A stretch of 64,000 nt of DNA from UBA1724 sp963611685 (GCA_963611685.1 CAVDSU010000002.1:1-64000); one strand, 5' to 3'; positions 44,549 through 52,722 are shown, numbered from the stretch's first letter. Made by a program: numbers and translations. The notes: generated from the letters alone by a model not told the origin.

Positions 44549-44573
44549 GACTGTTACAAAAAATGTAACAGTC
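44549..44573. promoter_or_regulatory. Extended palindrome with TTACA-N5-TGTAA core, copy 2
   Basis: GACTGTTACA (44549-44558) and TGTAACAGTC (44564-44573) are perfect 10-bp arms around AAAAA. The core matches copies 1 and 3. It begins 3 nt after the stop of the GXGXG-like gene, centred about 111 bp upstream of the predicted P2 start. It could also fold as an mRNA hairpin, but no T run follows. Confidence 0.6.
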
Positions 44574-44583
44574 GAATCTTGAC

Positions 44584-44600
44584 TTTACATATTTTGTAAA
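44584..44600. promoter_or_regulatory. Palindrome TTTACA-N5-TGTAAA, copy 3
   Basis: TTTACA (44584-44589) and TGTAAA (44595-44600) around TATTT. Its centre is 31 bp (three helical turns) from copy 2, so both would face the same side of the helix, about 80 bp upstream of the predicted P2 start. Confidence 0.6.
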
Positions 44601-44645
44601 ATCCACGGGGCGGTTTCCCCTCGAATTCCGAAAAACCGTCCCCCA

Positions 44646-44661
44646 TGGCATATATTTTGCT
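44646..44661 (+). promoter_or_regulatory. Sigma-54 promoter P2 (-24/-12) upstream of gdhA
   Basis: TGGCATATATTTTGCT: TGGCA and TTGCT with GG-N10-GC spacing as in P1; only the CG after TGGCA differs (TA). The predicted start is near 44672, leaving a leader of about 197 nt before gdhA. Confidence 0.75.
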
Positions 44662-44742
44662 CATTTGCGGCGACCGCATGAGCAGCGGGGGGGGAGTTTC
44701 CCCTTGTCTTTGATTTGCCCGCACGGCATCCCTCTTCCCTCT

Positions 44743-44780
44743 CCGAATCGAAGCCTGTGGGGGATTTTCGGCCTTTTTTT
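44743..44780 (+). terminator. Attenuator-like hairpin plus T run in the gdhA leader
   Basis: CCGAATC (44743-44749) can pair with GATTTTCGG (44763-44771, 2-nt bulge), followed by CC and seven T (44774-44780). The stem is short, so strength is doubtful. It lies between P2 and the gdhA start and could cause conditional premature termination. No known riboswitch pattern was recognised in the leader. Confidence 0.3.
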
Positions 44781-44868
44781 GCGCCGTGTCGGTCATCCTT
44801 GTCCCTTTGTTTTTTGCCTTCTGTTTCCCTGATTCCACCCCAAACGTTAAAAAGGAGCATCGTCCAAG

Positions 44869-46239
44869 ATGAGCCAGTACATTGATTCCGTCCTCGCGGA
44901 TGTCCGTGCCAAGAACGCCGACCAGCCTGAGTTTTTGCAGGCGGTTGAGGAGGTCCTGACCACCCTCGCCCCCGTCATTGACGCCAACCCCGCCTACCAG
45001 AGCCAGGCCATCCTGGAGCGTCTGGTGGAGCCCGAGCGCACCATCCTGTTCCGTGTTCCCTGGGTTGACGACAAGGGCATCGTCCGTGTGAACCGCGGCT
45101 ATCGTGTGCAGTTCAACTCCGCCATTGGTCCCTTCAAGGGCGGCCTGCGCTTCGACCCCACCGTGAACCTGTCCGTCCTGAAGTTCCTGGGCTTCGAGCA
45201 GGTCTTCAAGAACTCCCTGACCACCCTCCCCATGGGCGGCGCCAAGGGCGGCAGCGACTTCAATCCCAAGCAGAGCCCCCACACTCCCGGCATGCGCTGC
45301 AGCGACATGGAGGTCATGCGCTTCTGCCAGAGCTTCATGAACGAGCTCTTCCGCCACATCGGTCCCGACACCGACGTGCCCGCCGGTGACATGAATGTCG
45401 GCGGCCGCGAGATCGGCTACCTCTTCGGCGCCTACCGCCGCATCCGCAACGACTGGACTGGCGTCTTGACCGGAAAGGGCCTCTCCTTCGGCGGCTCCCT
45501 GATCCGTCCCGAGGCCACCGGCTATGGCTGCGTGTACTTCGCCCAGAACATGGTTGCCGTGAAGAAGGGCACCCTGGAAGGCAAGGTCTGCGCCGTCTCC
45601 GGCGCCGGCAATGTCGCCAGCTTCGCCGCCAAGAAGCTCATGGAGCTGGGCGCCAAGGTGGTGACCCTCTCCGACCGCTCCGGCGCCCTCTACGTCGAGA
45701 GCGGCATCACCCCCGAGACCCTCTCCTTGGTCATGGAACTCAAGAACGTCCGCCGCGGCGAGCTCAGCGAGATCGTCAAGGAGATCCCCGGCGCCAAGTT
45801 CTTCGCCAAGGCGCGTCCCTGGCAGGTCGTGGAGCACGTCGACTGCGCCTTCCCCTGCAGCCGCCAGAACGAGCTGGACGGCTCTGACGCCAAGTACCTG
45901 CTGGCCCACGGCTGCCAGCTGGTTGCCGAGGGCGCCAACATGCCCTCCACTCCCGAGGCGGTCGAGGCCTTCCTGGAGGCCAAGATCCTCTATGCTCCCG
46001 GCAAGGCCGCCAACGCCGGTGGCGTGGCCACCAGCGGCCTGGAGATGACCCAGAACTCCGAGCGCCTCTCCTGGAGCGCCGCCGAGGTCGACAGCAAGCT
46101 GAAGGGCATCATGGGCGCCATCCACGACAACGCCTACCAGGCCGCCGCCAAGTACGGCCACGAGGGCAACTACGTCATGGGCGCCAACATCGCCGGCTTC
46201 ACCAAGGTCGCCGACGCCATGCTGGCCCAGGGCGTGTAG
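44869..46239 (+). CDS. gdhA: NADP-type glutamate dehydrogenase
   Basis: A 456-aa hexameric-type GDH of normal length. Substrate-domain motifs are GPFKGGLRFDPTVNLSVLKF and LPMGGAKGGSDF (catalytic and glutamate-binding lysines) with DVPAGDMNVGGREIGYLFG; the dinucleotide domain has SGAGNVASFAAKKL, and NAGGVATSGLEMTQN near the C terminus. It fixes ammonium onto 2-oxoglutarate; cofactor preference for NADP is inferred from the subfamily. AAGGAG lies about 12 nt before the ATG. It is expected to be expressed from sigma-54 promoter P2. Codons are strongly C-ending and uniform, consistent with high expression. Confidence 0.96.
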   Translation: MSQYIDSVLADVRAKNADQPEFLQAVEEVLTTLAPVIDANPAYQSQAILERLVEPERTILFRVPWVDDKGIVRVNRGYRVQFNSAIGPFKGGLRFDPTVNLSVLKFLGFEQVFKNSLTTLPMGGAKGGSDFNPKQSPHTPGMRCSDMEVMRFCQSFMNELFRHIGPDTDVPAGDMNVGGREIGYLFGAYRRIRNDWTGVLTGKGLSFGGSLIRPEATGYGCVYFAQNMVAVKKGTLEGKVCAVSGAGNVASFAAKKLMELGAKVVTLSDRSGALYVESGITPETLSLVMELKNVRRGELSEIVKEIPGAKFFAKARPWQVVEHVDCAFPCSRQNELDGSDAKYLLAHGCQLVAEGANMPSTPEAVEAFLEAKILYAPGKAANAGGVATSGLEMTQNSERLSWSAAEVDSKLKGIMGAIHDNAYQAAAKYGHEGNYVMGANIAGFTKVADAMLAQGV

Positions 46240-46306
46240 AGCGCTCCCCCTCCCCGCAATCCCTCCGAGGCGGGAGGGGCCGGACATCCGGCTCCCCCGC
46301 CCGACT

Positions 46307-46357
46307 CCCCTGCCGCCCGCGGTCCCCTATGTGGTTCGCGTACGCGGCAGGGGTTTT
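46307..46357 (+). terminator. Intrinsic terminator after gdhA
   Basis: CCCCTGCCGC (46307-46316) pairs perfectly with GCGGCAGGGG (46344-46353) over a 27-nt loop, followed by TTTT. A second GC hairpin (46246-46279) lies closer to the stop without a T run. The large loop lowers certainty. Confidence 0.5.
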
Positions 46358-46463
46358 CCTGTCCAACGGCACGGTGCAAAAAGACGCGATTCCCGCGAAC
46401 ACACGCGCGGCGCAAAAGGCGCCTTTTCGCGGCCGCAGGACGGACTATCCCCCCTTGCCATCT

Positions 46464-47321
46464 ATGCACAAAATCCTCAAAAAACAACAGCTTTCGGAGA
46501 ACGTCTTCCTGCTGGAAGTGGAGGCGCCCCTGATCGCCCGCGAGCGGAAGGCCGGACAGTTCATCATTCTCATGGTGGACCAGGAGTTGGGAGAACGAAT
46601 CCCCCTCACCATCGCCGACGCCGATCCCGAAAAGGGCACCATCACCCTTATTTTCCAGAAGGTCGGCGCCACCACCATGCGCCTGGGCGCCCTGAATGTG
46701 GGGGACGACATCCCCGCCATCCTGGGACCCCTGGGACGCCCCACCGAAATCCGCGGCGAGAATGGCGAGAAGCCGGGCCGCGTGGTCTGCGTGGGCGGCG
46801 GCATCGGCGTAGCGCCCATGCACCCCATTGCGCAGGCCCTCAAGGCCGCCGGAAACCAGGTGACCATCATCATGGGCGCCCGCAACAAGGGCCTCTTCGT
46901 CATGGAAGAAGAGATGCGCCGCATTGCCGGCGACCGCCTGATCCTCATCACCGACGACGGCTCTTCCGGACGCAAGGGCGTGGTCACCGATCCCCTCAAG
47001 GAGCTCTGCGAGGCCGGCGAAGTCGACGAGGTCATTGCCATCGGCCCGCCCATCATGATGAAATTCTGCGCCCTGGCCACCAAGCCCTTCGGCGTCAAGA
47101 CCACCGTCTCCCTCAACACCATCATGATTGACGGCACGGGAATGTGCGGCGGCTGCCGCGTCACCGTTGGCGGCAAGACCCGCTTCGTCTGCGTGGATGG
47201 CCCCGAATTCGATGCCCACGAAGTGGACTGGGACCAGATGATCCAGCGCATGGGCGCCTTCAAACCCCAGGAGGCCCAGGCACGCGAACACCTTTGCAAA
47301 GCAGGAATCTTCACGAAATGA
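46464..47321 (+). CDS. nfnA: NfnA-like FAD/NAD-binding oxidoreductase subunit (sulfide/dihydroorotate dehydrogenase-like)
   Basis: About 285 aa: an FAD-binding beta barrel (ARERKAGQFIILMVDQ, GERIPLTIAD), an NAD-binding domain with VCVGGGIGVAPMHPIAQALK, and a C-terminal [2Fe-2S] region with TIMIDGTGMCGGCRVTVGG and FVCVDGPEFD. In NfnA a conserved Asp and three Cys hold the cluster, and all are visible. With the next gene it forms an NfnAB-type pair, which in Thermotoga and clostridia bifurcates electrons between NADPH, NAD and ferredoxin. The start at 46464 fits the family; a longer frame adds non-homologous sequence. The stop overlaps the next ATG (ATGA). Confidence 0.88.
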   Translation: MHKILKKQQLSENVFLLEVEAPLIARERKAGQFIILMVDQELGERIPLTIADADPEKGTITLIFQKVGATTMRLGALNVGDDIPAILGPLGRPTEIRGENGEKPGRVVCVGGGIGVAPMHPIAQALKAAGNQVTIIMGARNKGLFVMEEEMRRIAGDRLILITDDGSSGRKGVVTDPLKELCEAGEVDEVIAIGPPIMMKFCALATKPFGVKTTVSLNTIMIDGTGMCGGCRVTVGGKTRFVCVDGPEFDAHEVDWDQMIQRMGAFKPQEAQAREHLCKAGIFTK

Positions 47322-48745
47322 CTCCCAAGGAAAAAATGGCGATCCCCCCTCAGGCGATGCCTGAGCAGGAGCCCGGGATCCGTGCGCACAACATGAAAGA
47401 GGTCGCCCTGGGCTACACTCCCGCCCAGGCACAGCTGGAGGCCTCGCGCTGCCTCCACTGCGCAAACCGCCCCTGCGTGGAGGGCTGCCCCGTCTCCATC
47501 GACATCCCCGCCTTCCTGGAACAGGCCTCCACCGGCGATTTCGCCGGCGCATTGGCCACCATCCGGAAGAGCTCGCTGCTGCCCGCCGTCTGCGGACGCG
47601 TCTGCCCCCAGGAAAAGCAGTGCCAGAAGAACTGCACCGTGGGAAAGATCTTCAAGGACGTGGACAAGGCGGTTGCCATCGGACGCGTGGAGCGCTTCTG
47701 CGCTGACTTGGCCGCACAGGCAGACAGCGCCGCTCCCGCCGCCGCTCCCGAGAAGGCGCCCGCCACCGGCCGTCGCGTCGCCGTCATCGGCTCCGGCCCC
47801 GCCTCCATCACCGTGGCCGCCGACTGCGCCCGCGCGGGCCACGAGGTCACCGTCTTCGAGGCCTTCCACCAGCCCGGCGGCGTGCTCGTCTACGGCATCC
47901 CGGAATTCCGTCTTCCCAAGGCGATTGTGCGCCGGGAGATCCAGGGGCTGCAGAAGCTCGGCGTGCATCTGGAGACCAACTACGTGGTGGGCCGCACCCG
48001 GAAACTCACCGACCTCATGGAGAAGGACGGCTTCGACGCCGTCTTCGTGGGCGCCGGCGCCGGACTGCCCAAGTTCATGAACATCCCCGGCGAAAACCTC
48101 ACCGGCGTCTTCAGCGCCAACGAATACCTCACCCGCGCGAACCTCATGAAGGCATACCGCGAGGGCGAGGCCGACACCCCCTACTGGCACGGCAAGCGCG
48201 TGGCGGTCCTGGGCGGCGGAAATGTCGCCATGGACGCCAGCCGCATGGCGCTGCGCCTGGGCGCAGAGAAGGTCTACCTGATCTACCGACGCTCCCTGGT
48301 GGAGATCCCCGCCCGAAAGGAGGAGATCCACCATGCGCAGGAGGAGGGCGTGGAGTTCCGGACTCTCCAGAACGCCAAGCGGGTCCTCGGAGACGAACAG
48401 GGCCGCGTCTGCGCCCTGGAATGCCTGAAATACGAGCTGGGCGAGCCCGACGCCTCCGGACGACGCTCCCCCGTGGAAATCCCCGGCAGCGAGTTCACCC
48501 TGGATGTGGACACCGTCATCGTCGCCGTGGGCAACGGCTCCAATCCCCTCATCCCCACCACCACTCCCGGCCTGGAGATCAACAAGAAGGGAAACATCGT
48601 GGTGAATCCCGAGACCAACGAGACCTCCATCCCCGGCGTCTTCGCCGGCGGTGACATCGTCCTGGGAGCCGCCACCGTAATCCTCGCCATGGGAGAGGGC
48701 CGAAAGGCCGCCCGCGGAATCAACCAGTACCTGGAACAGAAATAG
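47318..48745 (+). CDS. gltA: NADPH-dependent glutamate synthase (GltA)/NfnB-type flavoprotein
   Basis: About 475 aa. The N-terminal domain has two [4Fe-4S] Cys sets, RCLHCANRPCVEGCPV and VCGRVCPQEKQCQKNC. An FAD-binding motif (VAVIGSGPASITVAADCARA), an ELP-like YGIPEFRLPKAIV stretch and an NADPH-binding motif (VAVLGGGNVAMDASRMAL) follow, ending in GDIVLGAATVILAMGEGRKA. It is annotated in most genomes as homotetrameric glutamate synthase, but because it is coupled to the NfnA-like gene, NADPH:ferredoxin/NAD electron bifurcation is more likely. A glutamate-synthase amidotransferase is not present in the window. Strong terminator at 48925-48963. Confidence 0.9.
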   Translation: MTPKEKMAIPPQAMPEQEPGIRAHNMKEVALGYTPAQAQLEASRCLHCANRPCVEGCPVSIDIPAFLEQASTGDFAGALATIRKSSLLPAVCGRVCPQEKQCQKNCTVGKIFKDVDKAVAIGRVERFCADLAAQADSAAPAAAPEKAPATGRRVAVIGSGPASITVAADCARAGHEVTVFEAFHQPGGVLVYGIPEFRLPKAIVRREIQGLQKLGVHLETNYVVGRTRKLTDLMEKDGFDAVFVGAGAGLPKFMNIPGENLTGVFSANEYLTRANLMKAYREGEADTPYWHGKRVAVLGGGNVAMDASRMALRLGAEKVYLIYRRSLVEIPARKEEIHHAQEEGVEFRTLQNAKRVLGDEQGRVCALECLKYELGEPDASGRRSPVEIPGSEFTLDVDTVIVAVGNGSNPLIPTTTPGLEINKKGNIVVNPETNETSIPGVFAGGDIVLGAATVILAMGEGRKAARGINQYLEQK

Positions 48746-48769
48746 GGAGAAGGGAGAAGGTAGGAGGGA

Positions 48770-48845
48770 GGAGATTCAACGCGCCTGCGGCGCTCTGCAA
48801 GCTGGCCACGAACCGCTCTCTTGCCAAGTGCTAAAGCGGGGGCGC
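48770..48845. repeat. Short dispersed intergenic element
   Basis: Contains GCGCCTGCGGCGC and GCTCTGCAAGCTGGCCAC, resembling GGCTCTGCAAACTCGCCAC near 18782. It lies between the gltA stop and its terminator and shows no coding signal. Confidence 0.4.
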
Positions 48846-48924
48846 GGGAGCGCAACTCCCCGTCCCCTCGATTTCCTCTTTCCCCCCACCACACACTCTT
48901 TTCCTAGCGAGTCTTGCAACGAAC

Positions 48925-48963
48925 AGACGGCTCTTCGGACATGCGCCGAGGAGCCGTCTTTTT
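48925..48963 (+). terminator. Intrinsic terminator of the nfnA-gltA operon
   Basis: AGACGGCTCTTCGG (48925-48938) pairs with CCGAGGAGCCGTCT (one G-U) over a 7-nt loop, followed by TTTTT. Fourteen base pairs make it strong. Confidence 0.9.
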
Positions 48964-49036
48964 GCGTACCGCACGCCTCCCCGTACGCGCCTGCGCGCCA
49001 ACATAAGCCCGCCCTTTTGCATTACAGTACGCCCCT

Positions 49037-50467
49037 ATGGCAAGCACTGGTGAAAACGTAGTCCTGATGACGCATGTCTACCTGATTACAGGCACGGACA
49101 CCGCGCGCATCCATGCCCGTGCGAAGGAGCTCTTCCAGGCGCTGACGCGACGTAAGATCAAAGAACAGAAAGCAAGCGAAGCGGGCGTCGAAAAGGGCAA
49201 CGAACAGGAAGCAAGCGAAGCGGGCGTCGAAAAGGACCAGGAGCACTTCCGGATCCTCAACGACTTTCTGATCGACACCATTTCGGAGGGCGACGAGTCC
49301 CCCGCCAGCCAGATGCTCTCGAGGGTCATCTCCTCCCTCCGAGAACCGCCCTTCATGAAAAAACACGATGACGACGACAAGGTCATCTGGCTCAAGCGCT
49401 TCAACTACTTCGACGCGGGTTCCTCCAAATCGGATTCCTCCCAAAAGGACGACTCCCCGAAAGACGGCAAGAAAAGCGCGCCGAAGAAGTCCCGCAAGCG
49501 CCAGAAGCCCGGCGAGCCCCCCGAGATCGAATTCGACGAGGACGAGCCGGATACCATGGGCGTCCGCGCGCTCGCAAAATTCCTGTACAAATTCAAGCGC
49601 CCCACTCCGGAGGGCAGTGCGCCGACTCCGGATCCACGCCCCGAATTTCCCCACGACATCTACCTTCTCCTGGAGGGAACGGGCTGCGCCCCAGACAGTC
49701 CGCTAGGCATCATCTGCCAGGACCTCGGACAGGTGGAGGAATACAGCCTGCCCAGCTCTGACGCAAAGACGCCCAGGCCAAGAGACTGGGAAAAACAGAT
49801 GGATGCCATGATCTCCAGCTACGCATCGCAGAAGGGCATCAACATCTCCAAAGAGGCGCGCACCGCCCTGGTAAACAACCTAGGCTGGAACGCCACCTTT
49901 GTCGACCAGGAGCTAGAGAAGCTGGTCTGCTACATGGGGGACAATGGCGCCACCCCCATCTCCGAGGAGGCCGTGCAACTCCTCGGCTCCGTCTACGATG
50001 CCCCGGAAAACTGGTCCCTGGGGGACCCCGTGGGAGCCCGCAATCTCTCCCTGGCTCTCGCCATAACGGAGAAAATCGTCAGCGTCAGCCGAAAGCCCCT
50101 GGAGAACGCGCGGATGATGCTCTACGCCCTGGCAAAGCAGTTCCGCTACTACATGGCGCTGCGACTCTGCCTGGCGGAGATGCGGTTTTCCAGCGGCACC
50201 GCCCTAGCGAACCACCTGAATGCCCTAGACCCCGCGGGCAAGAGGGCCATCGTGGAGAAATACGGCGAGGCCGTCGCAGGAAACCCGTGGCGCATCAAAC
50301 ACCTCGCCGACCAGTGCCTGAACTACACTCCCCAGGAGATGCTGCGCGCCATCCAGCGTCTCCGGGATGTCATCACCGCCATCAACAGCGGCGGCATCTC
50401 CAGCGAATTGCTGGCCCTAGAGAATTTTCTGTGTCAAACCCTGCCGAAGGAGGGCATCCGCCCATGA
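49037..50467 (+). CDS. holA: DNA polymerase III delta subunit-like protein (HolA), divergent
   Basis: A 476-aa protein that I read as a divergent clamp-loader delta subunit: THVYLITGTDTARIHARAKEL at the N terminus, DDKVIWLKRFNYF, PHDIYLLLEGTG in the middle, and a C-terminal helical part (NWSLGDPVGARNLSLAL, ARMMLYALAKQFRYYMALR) typical of HolA. No Walker motif is present, as expected for delta. It is longer than usual (about 340 aa) because of two charged inserts (about 45-70 and 130-170). The first contains a 39-bp tandem duplication. The start may instead be ATG 49067. It overlaps the GAF gene by ATGA. Family assignment is moderate. Confidence 0.7.
   Translation: MASTGENVVLMTHVYLITGTDTARIHARAKELFQALTRRKIKEQKASEAGVEKGNEQEASEAGVEKDQEHFRILNDFLIDTISEGDESPASQMLSRVISSLREPPFMKKHDDDDKVIWLKRFNYFDAGSSKSDSSQKDDSPKDGKKSAPKKSRKRQKPGEPPEIEFDEDEPDTMGVRALAKFLYKFKRPTPEGSAPTPDPRPEFPHDIYLLLEGTGCAPDSPLGIICQDLGQVEEYSLPSSDAKTPRPRDWEKQMDAMISSYASQKGINISKEARTALVNNLGWNATFVDQELEKLVCYMGDNGATPISEEAVQLLGSVYDAPENWSLGDPVGARNLSLALAITEKIVSVSRKPLENARMMLYALAKQFRYYMALRLCLAEMRFSSGTALANHLNALDPAGKRAIVEKYGEAVAGNPWRIKHLADQCLNYTPQEMLRAIQRLRDVITAINSGGISSELLALENFLCQTLPKEGIRP
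49163..49240 (+). repeat. 39-bp tandem duplication inside the holA-like gene
   Basis: Two adjacent 39-bp units (49163-49201 and 49202-49240), in frame and nearly identical over their first 34 bases (one A/G change), encode EQKASEAGVEKGN and EQEASEAGVEKDQ. The few differences indicate a recent event. Confidence 0.9.
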
Positions 50468-51258
50468 GCGAAACCGATAACAAGAGCCAGTTCGAGCGCA
50501 GCGTGGATGTGCTGATGTTGTTGAACGAGGCCATGAAGGAGAGCTACTCCGTGGACGAGGGCCTCCACAAGATCGTGGACTTGACCTGCCGTCTCATGGG
50601 CACCACCCAGGCGGCGCTGCTGATGCTGGACGAAGAGAAGGAGGCCTTCATTGTCCGGGCGCCCCTGGGCCTGGAGGGCACGCCGCTGAAGGACGGCGAG
50701 CCCCTGGAACTCCCCGAGCGCCTCCAGAATATCCTCTTCCAGCTGCGCAGCACCCACCAGATCAACTACATCAACTCCGGCATACAGGGGCTGAAATTCC
50801 CCATCATCGCCATGCCCATCTTCTTCAAGGGCAACCGCATCGGGCACCTGATCACCGGCGGGGCCACCGATCCGGAGCAATCGAAGAACCCCATGCGACG
50901 GAAGCTCTTCTCCCTCCTGGGACCCTTCGTCTCCCTCATCGTGGAAAACACCAAGGCCTCCGAACTCCTGGAACAGCACTTCGCCCTCAATGACCTGTCG
51001 CCCCTGCTCTCCAACGACCCCAAGGGCGCCGCGAAGGACGCCGCGAAGGCCACCAACCAGCTGCTGGTCACCAGCGTGCGCAATCCCGGAAAGATGGTGC
51101 GCACCCTGGCCGACGCCTTCTATCGACGGCTCCGAAAGGCCGGCTTCAACAACGGGCACATCACCGTGGCCGCCAGCCAGCTGCTGGCGGACATCGTCCA
51201 CCCGCCCGTCGAACCCGCGGCCGCACCCCTGCCCGCCAAAGAAGAGCCAAAGAAATAA
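50464..51258 (+). CDS. GAF domain-containing protein
   Basis: A 264-aa protein with one GAF domain (about 10-165; SVDEGLHKIVDLTCRLMGT, AALLMLDEEKEAFIVRAPLG, FPIIAMPIFFKGNRIGHLI) and a helical C-terminal region with a Pro/Ala tail. There is no catalytic or DNA-binding output domain, so it may sense a small ligand or act through a partner. It is translationally coupled to the HolA-like gene and followed 78 nt later by argH. The function is unknown. Confidence 0.8.
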   Translation: MSETDNKSQFERSVDVLMLLNEAMKESYSVDEGLHKIVDLTCRLMGTTQAALLMLDEEKEAFIVRAPLGLEGTPLKDGEPLELPERLQNILFQLRSTHQINYINSGIQGLKFPIIAMPIFFKGNRIGHLITGGATDPEQSKNPMRRKLFSLLGPFVSLIVENTKASELLEQHFALNDLSPLLSNDPKGAAKDAAKATNQLLVTSVRNPGKMVRTLADAFYRRLRKAGFNNGHITVAASQLLADIVHPPVEPAAAPLPAKEEPKK

Positions 51259-51336
51259 AACCCGCTCCCCACACACCCTTCCGGAAAATTCCTCCGGCGC
51301 AAAACAAGAACCCCCTTTCCCTACCTCCATACTGCC

Positions 51337-52722
51337 ATGCCTCTTTGGGACGGACGCTTCCAGGAGGGCCCCGATGCCCTCGTTCTCAAACTCTCGGAAT
51401 CCATCAGCTACGACCGCCGACTCTACCCCTTCGACATCCAGGGAAGCCAGGCGCACGCGAAGATGCTGGTGCGCCAGGGAATCATCCCCGCCGAAGACGG
51501 CGAGAAGATCCAGACGGGGCTGCTCCTGGTGCTCAAGGAACTGGACGAAGGGATCTTCCCCTTCCGCACCGAGCTGGAAGACATCCACATGAATATCGAG
51601 AGCCGGCTCACCGAGCTCATCGGCCCCGCCGGCGCACGCCTCCACACCGGACGCTCCCGCAACGACCAGATCGCCACGGATGAACGGCTCTACCTGCGAC
51701 ACGCCACCGACCAGATCCTCGCGGAACTGCGGCACTTCCAGAAGGCGCTCTGGACTCTCGCAAGCCAGAACCGTGACGCCATCATGCCCGGTTTCACACA
51801 CCTCCAGCACGCACAGCCGATCCTCTTCGCACACCATCTGCTGGCATACCTGGAGATGACACGCCGCGACTGCCAACGCCTCGCCGACACCCGCCACCGC
51901 ATCAACCGGCTGCCCCTGGGCGCCGGCGCACTGGCCGGCTCCACCCTCCCCCTGGACCGGAATTTCGTGGCGAAGGAATTGGGCTTCGAGGAGGTCCTCC
52001 AGAACTCCATGGACGCCGTCGCCGACCGCGACACCAGCCTGGAATTCCTGGCCGATCTCTCCATCATCGCCATGCATCTCTCCCGCCTGGCCGAGGACAT
52101 CATCCTCTGGTTCAGCCAGGAATTCGCGTTCATCGAGATCGGCGACGCCTTCACGACCGGCAGCAGCCTCATGCCCCAGAAGAAGAACCCCGACATGGCC
52201 GAGCTCACCCGCGGAAAGACCGGCCGCGTCTACGGCGCCCTCATGGGGCTGCTGACCACCATGAAGGGTCTCCCCCTCACCTACAACCGGGATCTCCAGG
52301 AAGACAAGGAGGGCCTCTTCGACGCCATTGACACCGTGGAGCTGGTCCTCAAGACCCTCACCGCCATGATGGCAACCGTCAAGATCCGCCCCGCACGCAT
52401 GCTGCAGGCCGCCTCCGACCCCGCGCTCATGGCCACCGACTTGGCCGAGGCGCTGGTGCGCCAGGGGATCCCCTTCCGGGAGGCGCACCACCAGGTGGGA
52501 CGCTTCGTGGGCGCCTGCCAGGCGAAGGGCGTCGCCTTGGACAAGGCGGGCCTGGAGATGATGCGGGAGTCCATCCCCACCGCCACCGAGCAATTCCTCA
52601 AGCTCTTCGATCCCGCACACAGCACCGCCGCCCGCAATCTGGTCGGCGGCACCGCGCCCCAACAGGTCCGCGAACAGCTCCAGCGCTGGCAGACCCTCCT
52701 GGAAGAGGCCCTCCAGCCCTAA
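51337..52722 (+). CDS. argH: Argininosuccinate lyase
   Basis: A 461-aa fumarase/aspartase-superfamily enzyme cleaving argininosuccinate to arginine and fumarate. Diagnostic motifs: LHTGRSRNDQIATDERLYLR, GFTHLQHAQPILFAHH (catalytic His region), and the signature GSSLMPQKKNPD. Length is normal. It is the only arginine gene in the window. No ribosome-binding site is obvious; the ATG at 51337 gives the family N terminus. Confidence 0.97.
   Translation: MPLWDGRFQEGPDALVLKLSESISYDRRLYPFDIQGSQAHAKMLVRQGIIPAEDGEKIQTGLLLVLKELDEGIFPFRTELEDIHMNIESRLTELIGPAGARLHTGRSRNDQIATDERLYLRHATDQILAELRHFQKALWTLASQNRDAIMPGFTHLQHAQPILFAHHLLAYLEMTRRDCQRLADTRHRINRLPLGAGALAGSTLPLDRNFVAKELGFEEVLQNSMDAVADRDTSLEFLADLSIIAMHLSRLAEDIILWFSQEFAFIEIGDAFTTGSSLMPQKKNPDMAELTRGKTGRVYGALMGLLTTMKGLPLTYNRDLQEDKEGLFDAIDTVELVLKTLTAMMATVKIRPARMLQAASDPALMATDLAEALVRQGIPFREAHHQVGRFVGACQAKGVALDKAGLEMMRESIPTATEQFLKLFDPAHSTAARNLVGGTAPQQVREQLQRWQTLLEEALQP

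Noticed and set aside
44549..44573. TGTTA...TAACA palindrome as a TnrA/GlnR-type box
   Set aside because: The TnrA/GlnR pattern is TGTNA-N7-TNACA; here the spacer is 9, and the other two copies lack the outer TGT/ACA. GlnR/TnrA are also Gram-positive regulators.
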